A stretch of DNA of 64,000 nucleotides from Nitrosophilus kaiyonis (GCF_027943725.1 NZ_AP025696.1:783501-847500); one strand, 5' to 3'; positions 34,628 through 52,863 are shown, counted from the first letter of the stretch. A program made the numbers and translations. The notes: generated by a model from the letters alone, not told the origin.

Positions 34628-35371
34628 ATGAAAATACTATTTTCACCAAGCGAAGCAAAAATAAGTGGAGGAGATTTTAAAAAATTAAATATTGATTCGT
34701 TTAAGTTTAATGAGTGTAACAAATCTAGACTAGAAATACTGGAAAAATATAACAATTATTTAAAAAATAGTTGTATAGAAGAATTATGTAATTTTTTTGG
34801 CCTAAAAGATATAAATGAATGCAAAAAATATAAAATTGATATTTTTAATGAAAAAACAACTAAGGCAATTGAGAGATATTTGGGCGTAGCTTATAAATAT
34901 TTAGATTATAAATCATTAAATGAGAAAGAGAAAAATTTTATTGATGAAAATGTTATTATTTTTTCCAACCTATTTGGTCCATTACTTGCAAAAGATAAAA
35001 TACCAAATTATAAATTTAAACAGGGTGCTAAATTAAAAGATCTAAAAATAGAAAAAATATATAAAGAGAGTTGTAGCAGTATTTTAGATAAATTTTTAGA
35101 AGATGAAGATATTTTAGATCTTAGGGCAGGATTTTATGAGAAATTTTATATACCAAATAAATACTATACAAAACTGAAATTTATTAAAAACGGAAAAGTA
35201 GTTAGTCATTTTGCTAAAGCATATAGAGGAATTATTTTAAGAGAATTAGCAAAAAATAAAATTGAATCAATAGATGAATTTATGGGACTTAACATTGAAA
35301 AATTATCAATAGTAGAGATAAAAAAAGGAAAAAAATTTCAAGAAATTGTTTATGAAATATTGACAAGTTAG
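34628..35371 (+). CDS. yaaA: YaaA (DUF328) family peroxide-stress protein
   Basis: The 247-residue protein resembles YaaA: LFSPSEAKISGG at the start, ERYLGVAYKYLDY, an IIFSNLFGPLLAKDKIPNYKFKQG stretch (core FSNLFGPLLAKDKIPNY), DLRAGFYEKFY and the C-terminal VSHFAKAYRG. In E. coli YaaA lowers free iron during hydrogen peroxide stress and protects DNA; the fold binds DNA. The reactive region here is more diverged than in E. coli, so the role is by family only. Good ribosome binding site (TAGGAGAA). Precedes the tRNA-tuf region. Confidence 0.85.
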   Translation: MKILFSPSEAKISGGDFKKLNIDSFKFNECNKSRLEILEKYNNYLKNSCIEELCNFFGLKDINECKKYKIDIFNEKTTKAIERYLGVAYKYLDYKSLNEKEKNFIDENVIIFSNLFGPLLAKDKIPNYKFKQGAKLKDLKIEKIYKESCSSILDKFLEDEDILDLRAGFYEKFYIPNKYYTKLKFIKNGKVVSHFAKAYRGIILRELAKNKIESIDEFMGLNIEKLSIVEIKKGKKFQEIVYEILTS

Positions 35372-35405
35372 AAAAAAATTAGTAAAATTTCAGTCCAAAT
35401 TATGT

Positions 35406-35482
35406 GCCGGTGTAGCTCAGTTGGCTAGAGCAGCTGATTTGTAATCAGCAGGTCGGGGGTTCGAGTCCCTTCACCGGCTCCA
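35406..35482 (+). tRNA. tRNA-Thr (TGT anticodon)
   Basis: Acceptor GCCGGTG pairs with CACCGGC, anticodon stem-loop GCTGATTTGTAATCAGC gives TGT, TpsiC arm GGGGGTTCGAGTCCC (one mismatch), discriminator T, and CCA encoded at 35480-35482. First of four tRNAs before tuf. Confidence 0.95.
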
Positions 35483-35513
35483 TTTTAAATCAGTGTTTGA
35501 CCAGTAAGACACT

Positions 35514-35599
35514 GGTGGGATACTCAAGTGGTCAACGAGGGCAGACTGTAAATCTGCTGGCTTTCGCCTTCGGAGGTTCGAATCCTCCTCCCACCACCA
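35514..35599 (+). tRNA. tRNA-Tyr (GTA anticodon)
   Basis: Acceptor GGTGGGA pairs with TCCCACC; anticodon stem-loop GCAGACTGTAAATCTGC gives GTA; a long variable arm (CTGGCTTTCGCCTTCGG region) identifies a class II tRNA; CCA is encoded. A small hairpin CAGTGT/ACACTG lies in the spacer just before it (35491-35513). Confidence 0.95.
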
Positions 35600-35611
35600 T
35601 TAGTGTCATAT

Positions 35612-35688
35612 GCGGGAGTAGCTCAGTTGGCTAGAGCATCAGCCTTCCAAGCTGAGGGTCGCGGGTTCGAGTCCCGTCTCCCGCTCCA
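35612..35688 (+). tRNA. tRNA-Gly (TCC anticodon)
   Basis: Acceptor GCGGGAG pairs with CTCCCGC; anticodon stem-loop TCAGCCTTCCAAGCTGA gives TCC; TpsiC arm CGGGTTCGAGTCCCG; CCA encoded at 35686-35688. Confidence 0.95.
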
Positions 35689-35693
35689 TAAAC

Positions 35694-35746
35694 TGGGAGC
35701 TGAACTAAAAAGACTCCATTCCTACTTATTAGTTTCACCTCCCAAT
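35694..35746 (+). repeat. Imperfect inverted repeat in the tRNA-Gly to tRNA-Thr spacer
   Basis: TGGGAGCTGAACTAA (35694-35708) pairs imperfectly with TTAGTTTCACCTCCCA (about 35729-35744), about 14 pairs with a loop of 20 bases. The rest of the 100-base spacer holds no gene. It may stabilise or punctuate the tRNA transcript. Confidence 0.5.
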
Positions 35747-35790
35747 AGATTATTATAGTTATTGAAAATCAGTGTCACATAATAAGGTGT

Positions 35791-35865
35791 GCCCAGATAG
35801 CTCAGTGGCAGAGCACTTCCTTGGTAAGGAAGAGGTCGGCGGTTCAATCCCGCTTCTGGGCTCCA
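35791..35865 (+). tRNA. tRNA-Thr (GGT anticodon)
   Basis: Acceptor GCCCAGA pairs with TCTGGGC; anticodon stem-loop CTTCCTTGGTAAGGAAG gives GGT; CCA encoded at 35863-35865. It directly precedes tuf, an order common in Campylobacterota and other proteobacteria. Confidence 0.95.
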
Positions 35866-35954
35866 TCCAAAATTAAATAAATTCTTAAGAAAATATTTGG
35901 GTAATTTTTAGTAGAATTAGCCCGAATTTTAATCTAAATTAAATGGAGGAAAAG

Positions 35955-37154
35955 ATGGCTAAAGAAAAATTTGTCAAAACCAAGCCACACGTTAACATTG
36001 GTACAATCGGTCACGTTGACCATGGTAAAACTACTCTAACTGCTGCCATAACTGCAGTTCTTGCTGAAAAAGGTTATGCAGAAAAAAGAGATTATGACCA
36101 AATAGACAATGCACCTGAAGAGAGAGAAAGAGGTATTACAATAGCAACTTCTCACGTTGAATATGAAACTGACAAAAGACACTATGCACACGTTGACTGT
36201 CCAGGACACGCAGACTATGTTAAAAATATGATTACTGGGGCAGCACAAATGGATGGAGCTATATTAGTTGTTTCTGCTGCTGACGGTCCTATGCCACAAA
36301 CAAGAGAGCATATCCTTCTTGCAAGACAAGTCGGAGTTCCTTACATTGTTGTATTTTTAAATAAAGAAGATATGGTTGATGATCCAGAGCTTCTTGAACT
36401 TGTTGAAATGGAAGTTAGAGAGCTTTTAAATGAATATGATTTCCCAGGCGATGATGTTCCTGTTATTGCTGGATCAGCTCTTAAAGCTTTAGAAGAAGCT
36501 AAAGAGGGAAAAATTGGACCATGGTCTGAAAAAATCTTAAAACTAATGGAAGCTGTTGATGAATATATTCCAACACCAGAAAGAGATATTGATAAACCTT
36601 TCTTAATGCCAATTGAAGATGTTTTCTCTATCTCTGGTAGAGGTACTGTTGTTACAGGTAGAATTGAAAGAGGTATTGTAAAAGTTGGTGACGAAGTTGA
36701 AATAGTTGGAATTAGACCAACTCAAAAAACAACAGTTACCGGCGTTGAAATGTTTAGAAAAGAGCTTGATCAAGGTGAAGCTGGAGATAATGTTGGTGTT
36801 CTTTTAAGAGGTACTAAAAAAGAGGATGTTGAAAGAGGTATGGTACTTTGCCAACCAGGATCAATTACACCTCATACAAAATTTGAAGCAGAAGTTTATG
36901 TTTTAACAAAAGAAGAGGGTGGAAGACATACTCCATTCTTCAGTGGTTATAGACCACAATTTTATGTTAGAACAACTGACGTAACTGGTAGTGTTATCCT
37001 TCCAGAGGGAACTGAAATGGTTATGCCTGGAGATAATGTAAAAATTACAGCTGAACTTATTGCACCAATTGCTCTTGAAGAAGGAACAAGATTTGCTATC
37101 AGAGAAGGCGGTAGAACTGTAGGTGCTGGAGTTGTAACTAAAATAATCGAATAA
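35955..37154 (+). CDS. tuf: Elongation factor Tu
   Basis: EF-Tu (399 residues) carries aminoacyl-tRNA to the ribosome. GTP-binding motifs are GHVDHGKTT (G1), [12 protein letters not shown] (G3) and NKEDMV (G4, the usual NKxD). The start is the ATG at 35955 behind GGAGG, giving [17 protein letters not shown]; the upstream ATG at 35943 is too close to that site. Only one tuf copy is seen in the window. Codon choice here is cleaner (more C-ending codons) than in accessory genes, as expected for a very highly expressed protein. Confidence 0.98.
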   Translation: MAKEKFVKTKPHVNIGTIGHVDHGKTTLTAAITAVLAEKGYAEKRDYDQIDNAPEERERGITIATSHVEYETDKRHYAHVDCPGHADYVKNMITGAAQMDGAILVVSAADGPMPQTREHILLARQVGVPYIVVFLNKEDMVDDPELLELVEMEVRELLNEYDFPGDDVPVIAGSALKALEEAKEGKIGPWSEKILKLMEAVDEYIPTPERDIDKPFLMPIEDVFSISGRGTVVTGRIERGIVKVGDEVEIVGIRPTQKTTVTGVEMFRKELDQGEAGDNVGVLLRGTKKEDVERGMVLCQPGSITPHTKFEAEVYVLTKEEGGRHTPFFSGYRPQFYVRTTDVTGSVILPEGTEMVMPGDNVKITAELIAPIALEEGTRFAIREGGRTVGAGVVTKIIE

Positions 37155-37159
37155 TTATA

Positions 37160-37174
37160 AGGGGCTTTGCCCCT
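37160..37174 (+). terminator. Hairpin after tuf
   Basis: AGGGGC-TTT-GCCCCT forms a short stable hairpin 6 bases after the tuf stop, followed by ATTAAAAGG rather than a U-run. Partial terminator or mRNA-stabilising end that would separate the abundant tuf message from the rpmG-secE-nusG genes. Confidence 0.65.
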
Positions 37175-37190
37175 ATTAAAAGGCAAAAAA

Positions 37191-37343
37191 ATGAGAGAAA
37201 TTATTCATTTAGCTTGTGAGAAGTGCAAAAGAAGAAATTATCACACAACTAAAAATAAAAAAACACACACTGAAAAATTTCAAATAAGAAAATATTGTAA
37301 ATTTTGTAGACAACATACAATTCATAAAGAAGCAAAACTTTAA
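37191..37343 (+). CDS. rpmG: 50S ribosomal protein L33
   Basis: This 50-residue protein starts MREIIHLACEKCKRRNYHTT and has two Cys pairs (C9, C12 in CEKC; C36, C39 in CKFC), the zinc-binding form of L33. The ATG lies after an AAAGGC site. The order tuf-rpmG-tRNA(Trp)-secE-nusG is standard in Campylobacterota. Confidence 0.95.
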   Translation: MREIIHLACEKCKRRNYHTTKNKKTHTEKFQIRKYCKFCRQHTIHKEAKL

Positions 37344-37345
37344 TA

Positions 37346-37390
37346 AAGGAAGAAGGTAGAAGGAAACAAATCCTTCATCCTTCAACCTTA
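37346..37390 (+). repeat. Paired intergenic repeat element (AGAAGGT / CCTTCATC units), short
   Basis: Starts at the rpmG stop: AAAGGAAGAAGGTAGAAGG (37346-37364), loop AAACAAAT, CCTTCATCCTTCAACCTT (37371-37388). A compact hairpin of about 17 bp just before tRNA-Trp; the smallest complete member of the family, useful as a model. Confidence 0.85.
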
Positions 37391-37394
37391 ATAT

Positions 37395-37470
37395 AGGGCA
37401 GTAGCTCCAATGGTAGAGCGGCGGTCTCCAAAACCGCGTGTTGGGGGTTCGAGTCCCTCCTGCCCTGCCA
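37395..37470 (+). tRNA. tRNA-Trp (CCA anticodon)
   Basis: Acceptor AGGGCAG pairs with CTGCCCT; anticodon stem-loop GCGGTCTCCAAAACCGC gives CCA; discriminator G; CCA encoded at 37468-37470. secE follows after 10 bases. Confidence 0.95.
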
Positions 37471-37480
37471 CTAAAGGAAA

Positions 37481-37663
37481 ATGATGGAAAAATTTTTAAA
37501 ATATTTTAATGAAGCAAAGTTAGAGATACAAAAAGTTATTTTTCCTACTAAAGATCAAGTAAAAAATGCTTATATAGCTGTATTTGTTGTAGTATTAATT
37601 GTATCACTATTTTTAGCATTGATAGATTTAACAATGTCATTTTCTCTTTCACATATAATGTAA
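37481..37663 (+). CDS. secE: Protein translocase subunit SecE
   Basis: SecE (60 residues) is the short, single-helix form of the translocon clamp. The cytoplasmic amphipathic part NEAKLEIQKVIFPTKDQVKNA (core QKVIFPTKDQV) is the conserved W-P-type motif and the one membrane helix spans about 30-52. Start is ATG 37481 or 37484 after AAAGGAA. Next to nusG as usual. Confidence 0.95.
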   Translation: MMEKFLKYFNEAKLEIQKVIFPTKDQVKNAYIAVFVVVLIVSLFLALIDLTMSFSLSHIM

Positions 37664-37680
37664 TTTAAGGAAAAAATTAG

Positions 37681-38211
37681 ATGGCACATAAATGGTATGC
37701 AATCCAGGTTTACGCTGGAAGTGAACAAGCAGTAAAAAAAGCTATTGAAAATTTAGCGAAAGATGAGCATTTAGAAGACAAAATAAAAGAAGTAATTGTA
37801 CCTACTGAAGATGTTATTGAGGTAAAAAAAGGTAAAAAGAAAATAACACAGCGTGCTTTGTATCCTGGATATGTTTTTGCACTTATTGATTTGGATTTAG
37901 ATCTTTGGCATAAAATTCAGTCAATGCCTAAAGTAGGAAGATTTATCGGAGAATCAAAAAAACCAACCCCTCTAAGTGAAGAGGATGTTAAAGTAATACT
38001 TGAAAAAGCAAAACAAAAAACTGCGCCAAAACCAAAAATCTCTTTTGAACCTGGTGAAGTTGTTAGAATTATAGAAGGTCCATTTGCAAATTTTACTGGT
38101 GTTGTTGAAGAGTATGATATGGAACATGGAAAACTGAAATTAAATGTTTCTATATTTGGAAGAAGTACGCCAGTAGAAATTTTATATTCTCAAGTTGAAA
38201 AAATAATCTAA
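37681..38211 (+). CDS. nusG: Transcription termination/antitermination factor NusG
   Basis: NusG (176 residues) binds RNA polymerase and links it to Rho or the ribosome. KWYAIQVYAGSEQAVKKAIEN (core WYAIQVYAGSEQAVK) is the NGN domain; KITQRALYPGYVFA follows; the C-terminal KOW motif is FEPGEVVRIIEGPFANFTGVVEEYD (core GEVVRIIEGPFANFTG). Length is normal. Confidence 0.98.
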   Translation: MAHKWYAIQVYAGSEQAVKKAIENLAKDEHLEDKIKEVIVPTEDVIEVKKGKKKITQRALYPGYVFALIDLDLDLWHKIQSMPKVGRFIGESKKPTPLSEEDVKVILEKAKQKTAPKPKISFEPGEVVRIIEGPFANFTGVVEEYDMEHGKLKLNVSIFGRSTPVEILYSQVEKII

Positions 38212-38232
38212 TCAAACAAGAAAGGAAAATAG

Positions 38233-38658
38233 ATGGCTAAAAAAGTTGTTGGTGAAATAAAGCTGCAAATTCCAGCCGGAAAAGCAAATCCATCACCTCC
38301 TGTTGGACCAGCTCTTGGTCAAAGAGGTGTTAATATTATGGAATTTTGTAAAGCTTTTAATGAAAAAACTAAAGATATGATGGGATTTAATATCCCTGTA
38401 ATTATTACTGTATATGCTGATAGAAGCTTTACTTTTATTACAAAACAGCCGCCTGCATCTGATTTAATCAAAAAAGCAGCAGGTATTCAAAAAGGAAGTG
38501 ATAACCCACTTAAAAATAAAGTTGGAAAAATAACTCAAGCTCAACTTGAAGAGATAGCAAAAACTAAAATGCCAGATCTAAATACTGATGATTTAGAAGC
38601 AGCAAAAAGAACAATTGCTGGTTCATGTAGAAGTATGGGTGTTGAGATAGTTGACTAA
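38233..38658 (+). CDS. rplK: 50S ribosomal protein L11
   Basis: L11 (141 residues) forms the base of the stalk and binds the GTPase-centre RNA; it is needed for the stringent response in other bacteria. Diagnostic: [30 protein letters not shown] (core [20 protein letters not shown]) and [12 protein letters not shown] at the end. Confidence 0.98.
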   Translation: MAKKVVGEIKLQIPAGKANPSPPVGPALGQRGVNIMEFCKAFNEKTKDMMGFNIPVIITVYADRSFTFITKQPPASDLIKKAAGIQKGSDNPLKNKVGKITQAQLEEIAKTKMPDLNTDDLEAAKRTIAGSCRSMGVEIVD

Positions 38659-38666
38659 TAATCCTG

Positions 38667-38685
38667 ACCGCTTGGATAAAGCGGT
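38667..38685 (+). promoter_or_regulatory. Hairpin before rplA, possible L1 feedback site
   Basis: ACCGCTT (38667-38673), loop GGATA, AAGCGGT (38679-38685) in the rplK-rplA gap, 25 bases before the rplA start. L1 represses its operon by binding a leader stem in other bacteria, so this stem is a plausible site; loop details do not prove it. Confidence 0.4.
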
Positions 38686-38709
38686 AGCAAATAAAATGCG
38701 GAGAGTAAT

Positions 38710-39414
38710 ATGGGAAAAAAACATTCAAAAAGATATCAACAATTATTAGAAAAGATTGAAAAAGGTAAAATCTATTCTTTAGAAGAAGCAGTAAATAAAG
38801 TAAAAGATTTAAAATCTGCAAAATTTGACGAAACTGTAGAAGTTGCTTTAAGACTTGGTGTTGATCCTAGACATGCAGATCAAATGGTTAGAGGCTCTGT
38901 TGTATTACCACATGGTACTGGAAAGAAAGTAAGAGTAGCAGTATTTGCAAAAGGTGTTAAAGCTGACGAAGCAAAAGAGTGTGGTGCAGATGTTGTGGGA
39001 GCAGAAGATTTAGTTGAAGATATTCAAAATGGAAAAATTGATTTTGATATAGCTATTGCAACACCAGATATGATGGGTCTAGTTGGTAAAATAGGTAGAA
39101 TTTTAGGACCAAAAGGGCTTATGCCTAACCCTAAAACTGGTACTGTAACTATGGATGTTTGCAAAGCAGTTAAAAATGCAAAAAGTGGTCAAGTTAATTT
39201 TAGAGTTGATAAAAAAGGTAATATTCACGCTGGTATAGGAAAGGTGAGTTTTTCTGAAGAAGCAATAAAAGAGAATTTAGAAGAGTTTATAAGAGCTATA
39301 AATAAGTTAAAACCAGCTGCTGCAAAAGGAAAATATATAAGACATGCAGCTTTGTCTCTAACTATGAGTCCGGCAATTGAATTAAATACACAAGAATTAA
39401 TGGATTTAAAATAG
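38710..39414 (+). CDS. rplA: 50S ribosomal protein L1
   Basis: L1 (234 residues) forms the L1 stalk that moves E-site tRNA. Diagnostic: [25 protein letters not shown] (core [18 protein letters not shown]), [17 protein letters not shown], and [12 protein letters not shown]. It starts behind GGAGAG and is followed by the rplJ leader. Confidence 0.98.
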   Translation: MGKKHSKRYQQLLEKIEKGKIYSLEEAVNKVKDLKSAKFDETVEVALRLGVDPRHADQMVRGSVVLPHGTGKKVRVAVFAKGVKADEAKECGADVVGAEDLVEDIQNGKIDFDIAIATPDMMGLVGKIGRILGPKGLMPNPKTGTVTMDVCKAVKNAKSGQVNFRVDKKGNIHAGIGKVSFSEEAIKENLEEFIRAINKLKPAAAKGKYIRHAALSLTMSPAIELNTQELMDLK

Positions 39415-39440
39415 TTTAAAATTTTTTCAAACTTTATCTT

Positions 39441-39484
39441 AGACTGAAGATAGCGGGCATTTTGATAAGACCTGCTTGAAGTCT
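39441..39484 (+). promoter_or_regulatory. rplJ leader stem (candidate L10 binding site)
   Basis: In the 94-base gap before rplJ, AGACT (39441-39445) pairs with AGTCT (39480-39484) and GCGGG (39453-39457) with CCTGC (39471-39475), with an asymmetric internal loop GAAGATA / TTGA. A stem with a purine-rich internal loop at this place is typical of L10-L12 autoregulatory leaders. Proposed from position and shape. Confidence 0.5.
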
Positions 39485-39508
39485 TCTGTCGGAAAGGAGG
39501 TTAAAAAA

Positions 39509-40024
39509 TTGACTAGAGCCCAAAAAGAAGAGGTTGTTGCTAAACTCTCTGAAGAGTTTAAAAATGCAGCAGCTATAATAGACTGTGATTATAAAGGAAT
39601 GAGTGTATCACAGTTGGAATCTTTGAGAAAAAAAGCCAAAGAAAATGGGCTAAAAGCGCAAGTTGTAAAAAACACTCTTGCAATGATAGCTCTTAAAAAC
39701 TCTGGCATCGAAGATTTTCAACTAAAAGATACAAATATCCTTGTTTGGGGAGATGATTTAGTAACATTAGCAAAAACAGTTACTGAATTTGCTAAAGAAG
39801 CTCCTGAAGGATTTAAAATAAAACAGGGATATTTTGAGGGTGAAGTTGCGGATGCTGCAAAAATTGAAGCATACTCTAAACTTCCAAGCAAAGAAGAGCT
39901 TCTTGGTATGCTTCTATCTGTTTGGACAGCACCAATGCGCAACCTTCTTTATGTATGGAATGCACCTAAACAAAATTTTGTTACTGTGCTTGAAAATATT
40001 AAACAACAAAAAGAAAATGCTTAA
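39509..40024 (+). CDS. rplJ: 50S ribosomal protein L10
   Basis: L10 (171 residues) anchors the L7/L12 stalk. I place the start at a TTG (39509) behind a perfect AAGGAGG 7 bases upstream, giving MTRAQKEEVVAKLSEEFKNA, which aligns with the family start. The longer in-frame ATG at 39476 would put the start inside the leader stem and lacks a binding site. Internal: AAIIDCDYKGMSVSQLESLR and VKNTLAMIALKNSG are typical. Confidence 0.96.
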   Translation: MTRAQKEEVVAKLSEEFKNAAAIIDCDYKGMSVSQLESLRKKAKENGLKAQVVKNTLAMIALKNSGIEDFQLKDTNILVWGDDLVTLAKTVTEFAKEAPEGFKIKQGYFEGEVADAAKIEAYSKLPSKEELLGMLLSVWTAPMRNLLYVWNAPKQNFVTVLENIKQQKENA

Positions 40025-40049
40025 AATTTAAAAAAATAAGGAGAGAAAA

Positions 40050-40433
40050 ATGGCAATAACTAAAGAAGATGTAATTGAGTATATATCTAATCTATCTGTA
40101 TTAGAATTAAGTGAATTAGTAAAAGAATTTGAAGAAAAATTTGGTGTTAGTGCTCAGCCAACTGTTGTAGCTGGAGCTGTTGCTGCAGGTGGAGCTGAAG
40201 GTGGAGCTGCTGGTGAAGAAAAAACAGAATTTGATGTAGTTCTAACTGATCCAGGTGCTAAAAAAATAAATGCAATTAAAGTTGTTAGAGCTATTACAGG
40301 TCTTGGATTAAAAGAAGCAAAAGAAGCTGTTGAAAGTGCACCTACAACAATAAAAGAAGGTGTAAGCAAAGAAGAAGCTGAAGAGATTAAAAAACAATTT
40401 GAAGAAGCTGGTGCAAAAGTAGAGATTAAATAA
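40050..40433 (+). CDS. rplL: 50S ribosomal protein L7/L12
   Basis: L7/L12 (127 residues) forms the flexible stalk that recruits translation GTPases. N-terminal dimer domain (1-35), Ala/Gly-rich hinge ([14 protein letters not shown], about 45-60) and the C-terminal domain [32 protein letters not shown] (core [20 protein letters not shown]) are all present. Excellent AAGGAGAG site, fitting its several copies per ribosome. Confidence 0.98.
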   Translation: MAITKEDVIEYISNLSVLELSELVKEFEEKFGVSAQPTVVAGAVAAGGAEGGAAGEEKTEFDVVLTDPGAKKINAIKVVRAITGLGLKEAKEAVESAPTTIKEGVSKEEAEEIKKQFEEAGAKVEIK

Positions 40434-40451
40434 TTTTGCAAAATAAAATTA

Positions 40452-40474
40452 AAAGAGAGGTTTATCCTCTCTTT
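40452..40474 (+). terminator. Hairpin between rplL and rpoB (attenuator)
   Basis: AAAGAGAGG (40452-40460), loop TTTAT, CCTCTCTTT (40466-40474), then AATAAAAAG. At the same place E. coli has a partial terminator that keeps rpoBC expression below that of rplJL; the position here argues for the same role. A 118-base gap holds this and the rpoB leader. Confidence 0.75.
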
Positions 40475-40543
40475 AATAAAAAGTTAGATATTATATTATC
40501 TTGCCCCCTACAAAAAGCCAACTACGGCTTAAAACTACTTTGA

Positions 40544-49215
<8,672 letters not shown>

Positions 49216-49217
<2 letters not shown>

Positions 49218-49326
49218 GATTGGTTGAGTGGTTGGGTGGTTGAGTAGTTGAGAAGGACTAAAAGTTATAAAACCACTCAACCATTTTAACAATTTTAACG
49301 ACTCAACAAAAAATCACCACTCAATA
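49216..49326 (+). repeat. Paired intergenic repeat element (GTTGAGTG units) between rpoC and rpsL
   Basis: It begins at the rpoC stop. Left arm 49221-49252: GTTGAGTG, GTTGGGTG, GTTGAGTA, GTTGAGAA. Centre GGACTAAAAGTTATAAAA. Right arm 49272-49325: CCACTCAACCATTTTAAC, AATTTTAACGACTCAAC and a further CCACTCAA. Arms are complementary at CCACTCAACC / GGTTGAGTGG. It separates the rpoBC and rpsL-rpsG-fusA units. Confidence 0.85.
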
Positions 49327-49373
49327 AACATTAAATAAACTTTAAATTAAGCTTAATTAAAGCTTTGTTTTAG

Positions 49374-49379
49374 TATTAT
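49374..49379 (+). promoter_or_regulatory. Probable -10 box (TATTAT) of the rpsL operon
   Basis: TATTAT sits 43 bases before the rpsL start, after AT-rich DNA with a CTTTAAATTAAGCTTAATTAAAG inverted repeat (core AAGCTTAATTAAAGCTT) at about 49341-49365. The same TTAAATTAAGCT string precedes the rpmJ promoter at 24258, so the two promoters may share an upstream element. Confidence 0.5.
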
Positions 49380-49421
49380 TAGCCACTAAAATCTCGATTA
49401 GTTTATAAGAAAGGAAAGAAA

Positions 49422-49793
49422 GTGCCTACAATCAATCAGTTGGTAAGAAAAGAGAGAAAAAAGGTAATTAAAAAATCAAAGTCACCTGCTTTGGTTAAAT
49501 GTCCACAAAGAAGAGGTGTTTGTACAAGAGTTTATACAACAACACCAAAAAAACCAAACTCTGCACTTAGAAAGGTTGCAAAAGTTAGACTTACAAGTGG
49601 ATATGAGGTTATTAGTTATATTCCAGGTGAAGGTCACAATCTTCAAGAACACTCTATTGTTCTTGTAAGAGGTGGTAGGGTAAAAGACCTTCCAGGTGTT
49701 AAGTACCATATAGTTAGGGGTGCGCTTGATACAGCAGGCGTTGCAAATAGAAAAAAATCTAGATCTAAATACGGTACTAAGAAACCAAAATAA
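49422..49793 (+). CDS. rpsL: 30S ribosomal protein S12
   Basis: S12 (123 residues) is the decoding-accuracy protein and streptomycin-resistance locus. It starts at a GTG after GGAAAGAAA, giving [14 protein letters not shown], as usual. The [31 protein letters not shown] stretch (core [16 protein letters not shown]) has Lys at the streptomycin position, so wild type; [22 protein letters not shown] (core) follows. Confidence 0.98.
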   Translation: MPTINQLVRKERKKVIKKSKSPALVKCPQRRGVCTRVYTTTPKKPNSALRKVAKVRLTSGYEVISYIPGEGHNLQEHSIVLVRGGRVKDLPGVKYHIVRGALDTAGVANRKKSRSKYGTKKPK

Positions 49794-49801
49794 TCGTAAT
49801 T

Positions 49802-49863
49802 AATTAGAAAGTTAGAAAGTTAGAAAGTTAGAAAGTTTAAAAACTTTTTGCTTTCTCACTTTC
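49802..49863 (+). repeat. Paired intergenic repeat element (AGAAAGTT octads), rpsL-rpsG gap
   Basis: Left arm 49805-49840 has four exact-to-near-exact 8-base units AGAAAGTT; the tip AAACTTTTTG leads into the right arm TTGCTTTCTCACTTTC (49846-49863). The left arm is a clean tandem array; the right arm is shorter and more diverged. The rest of this 142-base gap (49864-49935) holds GCGAGCTTATCGC and GATGTGTATACATC, small palindromes where an S7 feedback site could lie. Confidence 0.8.
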
Positions 49864-49923
49864 AAGCCACAGGCGAGCTTATCGCTTGAGTAAATGGATG
49901 TGTATACATCTAAAAAAAATTGA

Positions 49924-50403
<480 letters not shown>

Positions 50404-50513
50404 AATTAGAAAAATATTTAAAATTTGTAAACATAAGTTTACAAAACTTCTTGAAAGTAGGGTTTTCCCCTACCTTCTTATTACTTCAAAATTATAAAAT
50501 CAAAGGATAGAAA

Positions 50514-52592
50514 ATGGCGAAAAAAACTCCTATAGAGATGATTAGAAATATAGGTATCGCTGCACATATCGATGCTGGTAAAACAACAACAACAGAAAGA
50601 ATTTTGTTTTATACAGGAATTTCTCATAAAATAGGTGAGGTTCATGAAGGTGCAGCAACAATGGACTGGATGGAACAGGAAAAAGAAAGAGGTATTACAA
50701 TTACTTCTGCTGCAACTACATGTTTTTGGAAAGATCATCAAATAAACATCATAGATACTCCAGGACACGTTGACTTTACAATTGAAGTTGAAAGAAGTAT
50801 GAGGGTTCTTGATGGTGCAGTTGCAGTATTTTGTGCTGTTGGTGGTGTTCAGCCACAAAGTGAGACTGTGTGGAGACAAGCAAATAAATATCATGTTCCA
50901 AGAATAGTTTTTGTAAATAAAATGGATAGAATTGGTGCAGACTTTTTTAATGTTGAAAACCAAATAAGAGATAGATTAAAAGCAAATCCAGTTCCTATTC
51001 AAATTCCAATAGGTGCTGAAGATAATTTTAGAGGTGTTGTTGATCTTATTGAAATGAGAGGAATTGTCTGGGATGATGAAACAATGGGAGCAAAATACGA
51101 CGTTATTGATATCCCAGAAGAGCTAAAAGATCAAGCTGAAGAGTATAGAGAAAAACTTATTGAAGCAGTTGCAGAAACTGATGATGAATTGATGGAAAAA
51201 TATCTTGGTGGCGAAGAGTTAACAGTTGAAGAGATAAAAAAAGGTATCAAAAAAGGAACTCTTGATATGAGCATTACTCCGATGCTTTGTGGTAGTGCTT
51301 TTAAAAATAAAGGTGTTCAAACACTTTTAGATGCAGTTGTTGATTTTCTACCAGCTCCAACTGAAGTTAGCTGGATAAAAGGAATTGATCCAAAAACAAA
51401 TGAAGAGGTATCTGTTGAATCAACTGTTGATGGTCCTTTTGCAGCACTTGCTTTTAAAATTATGACTGACCCATTTGTTGGACAACTTTCATTTATAAGA
51501 GTTTATAGAGGAAAAATAGAAAGCGGAAGCTATGTGCTTAACTCAACAAAAGAGAAAAAAGAAAGAGTTGGTAGACTTCTAAAGATGCATGCAAATAAAA
51601 GAGAAGAGGTTAAAGAACTACCAGCTGGTGAAATTGGAGCAGTAGTTGGTCTAAAATATACATTAACTGGTGATACTTTATGTGATGAAAAATCTCCAGT
51701 AATTTTAGAGAGAATGGAATTCCCAGAGCCAGTTATTAGTGTTGCAGTTGAGCCAAAAACAAAAGCTGACCAAGAAAAAATGAGTGTTGCTTTAGCAAAA
51801 CTTGCAGAAGAGGATCCAAGCTTTAGAGTTCATACTGATGAAGAAACAGGTCAGACAATTATTTCAGGTATGGGTGAATTGCACCTTGAAATTATTGTAG
51901 ATAGAATGAAAAGAGAGTTTAAAGTAGAAGCTGAAGTTGGAGCACCGCAAGTTGCATACAGAGAAACAATTAGATCAGCAGTTGATCAAGAGTATAAATA
52001 TGCAAAACAGTCAGGTGGACGCGGTCAATATGGTCATGTATTTATTAAATTAGAACCTCAAGAGCCAGGAAAAGGTTATGAGTTTGTTAATCAAATTACT
52101 GGTGGTGTGATTCCAAAAGAGTATATTCCTGCAGTTGATAAAGGTATTCAAGAGGCTATGCAAAATGGTGTAGTTGCTGGATATCCAGTTGTTGATGTAA
52201 AAGCTACACTTTATGATGGAAGTTATCATGAAGTTGACTCAAGTGAAATGGCATTTAAAATTGCAGGGTCTATGGCTTTTAAAGAGGCAGCAAAAAAAGC
52301 AAATCCAGTTCTTCTAGAGCCTATTATGAAAGTTGAAGTGGAAGTTCCTGAAGAGTATATGGGTGATGTTATCGGAGACATCAATAGAAGAAGAGGTCAA
52401 GTTCAAAGCATGGAAGATAGAGCAGGTAATAAAATAGTTACTGCTATGGTTCCACTTGCTGAAATGTTTGGATATTCAACAGATTTAAGATCTTTTACTC
52501 AAGGTAGAGGAACATATTCTATGGAATTTGATCATTATGAAGAGGTTCCTAGAAACGTTGCTGAAGAGATTATCAAAAAAAGACACGGCTAA
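50514..52592 (+). CDS. fusA: Elongation factor G
   Basis: EF-G (692 residues) drives translocation. GTPase motifs: [16 protein letters not shown] (G1), [11 protein letters not shown] (switch), DTPGHVDF (G3), [10 protein letters not shown] (G4). Domain II to V are complete, with [11 protein letters not shown] in domain IV. Domain III/V features such as [13 protein letters not shown] are intact. Spacing of 110 bases from rpsG holds only AT-rich sequence with a weak inverted repeat near 50440-50480. Confidence 0.98.
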   Translation: MAKKTPIEMIRNIGIAAHIDAGKTTTTERILFYTGISHKIGEVHEGAATMDWMEQEKERGITITSAATTCFWKDHQINIIDTPGHVDFTIEVERSMRVLDGAVAVFCAVGGVQPQSETVWRQANKYHVPRIVFVNKMDRIGADFFNVENQIRDRLKANPVPIQIPIGAEDNFRGVVDLIEMRGIVWDDETMGAKYDVIDIPEELKDQAEEYREKLIEAVAETDDELMEKYLGGEELTVEEIKKGIKKGTLDMSITPMLCGSAFKNKGVQTLLDAVVDFLPAPTEVSWIKGIDPKTNEEVSVESTVDGPFAALAFKIMTDPFVGQLSFIRVYRGKIESGSYVLNSTKEKKERVGRLLKMHANKREEVKELPAGEIGAVVGLKYTLTGDTLCDEKSPVILERMEFPEPVISVAVEPKTKADQEKMSVALAKLAEEDPSFRVHTDEETGQTIISGMGELHLEIIVDRMKREFKVEAEVGAPQVAYRETIRSAVDQEYKYAKQSGGRGQYGHVFIKLEPQEPGKGYEFVNQITGGVIPKEYIPAVDKGIQEAMQNGVVAGYPVVDVKATLYDGSYHEVDSSEMAFKIAGSMAFKEAAKKANPVLLEPIMKVEVEVPEEYMGDVIGDINRRRGQVQSMEDRAGNKIVTAMVPLAEMFGYSTDLRSFTQGRGTYSMEFDHYEEVPRNVAEEIIKKRHG

Positions 52593-52605
52593 TATAAGCT
52601 AAAAA

Positions 52606-52690
52606 GCAGTGAAGGAGTTAAGTAAAAACAATTAATTTTTACTACTTTTTTTTCTCCTTCACACTTCTATTCTACAATTTTCCCTCTTTT
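52606..52690 (+). repeat. Paired intergenic repeat element (GTGAAGGAG / CTCCTTCAC)
   Basis: After fusA, GCAGTGAAGGAGTTAAGTAAAAA (left arm, 52606-52627) faces TTTTTACTACTTTTTTTTCTCCTTCACACTTC (right arm, 52636-52667; core CTCCTTCAC). GTGAAGGAG/CTCCTTCAC and TTAAGTAAAAA/TTTTTACTA pair. The purine arm leads again. It could also act as the fusA terminator. It precedes tRNA-Arg. Confidence 0.65.
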
Positions 52691-52715
52691 TAACTTATAC
52701 CATATTATTTAAAAT

Positions 52716-52792
52716 GTCCCGATAGCTCAGCTGGATAGAGCATCGGATTCCTAATCCGAAGGCCGTGGGTTCGAATCCCGCTCGGGACACCA
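52716..52792 (+). tRNA. tRNA-Arg (CCT anticodon)
   Basis: Acceptor GTCCCGA pairs with TCGGGAC; anticodon stem-loop TCGGATTCCTAATCCGA gives CCT; TpsiC GTGGGTTCGAATCCCGC; discriminator A; CCA encoded at 52790-52792. It lies at the boundary between the translation cluster and accessory genes. Confidence 0.95.
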
Positions 52793-52863
52793 GCTAAAAT
52801 TAAAAATAATTTAAAATAAAACGATTATAATTATAATTAATAAAATCCAAAAGGTCGGTTTCA

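Noticed and set aside
39476-39508. rplJ start at ATG 39476
   Set aside because: It lies in the leader stem without a ribosome binding site; TTG 39509 has AAGGAGG and matches the L10 start.
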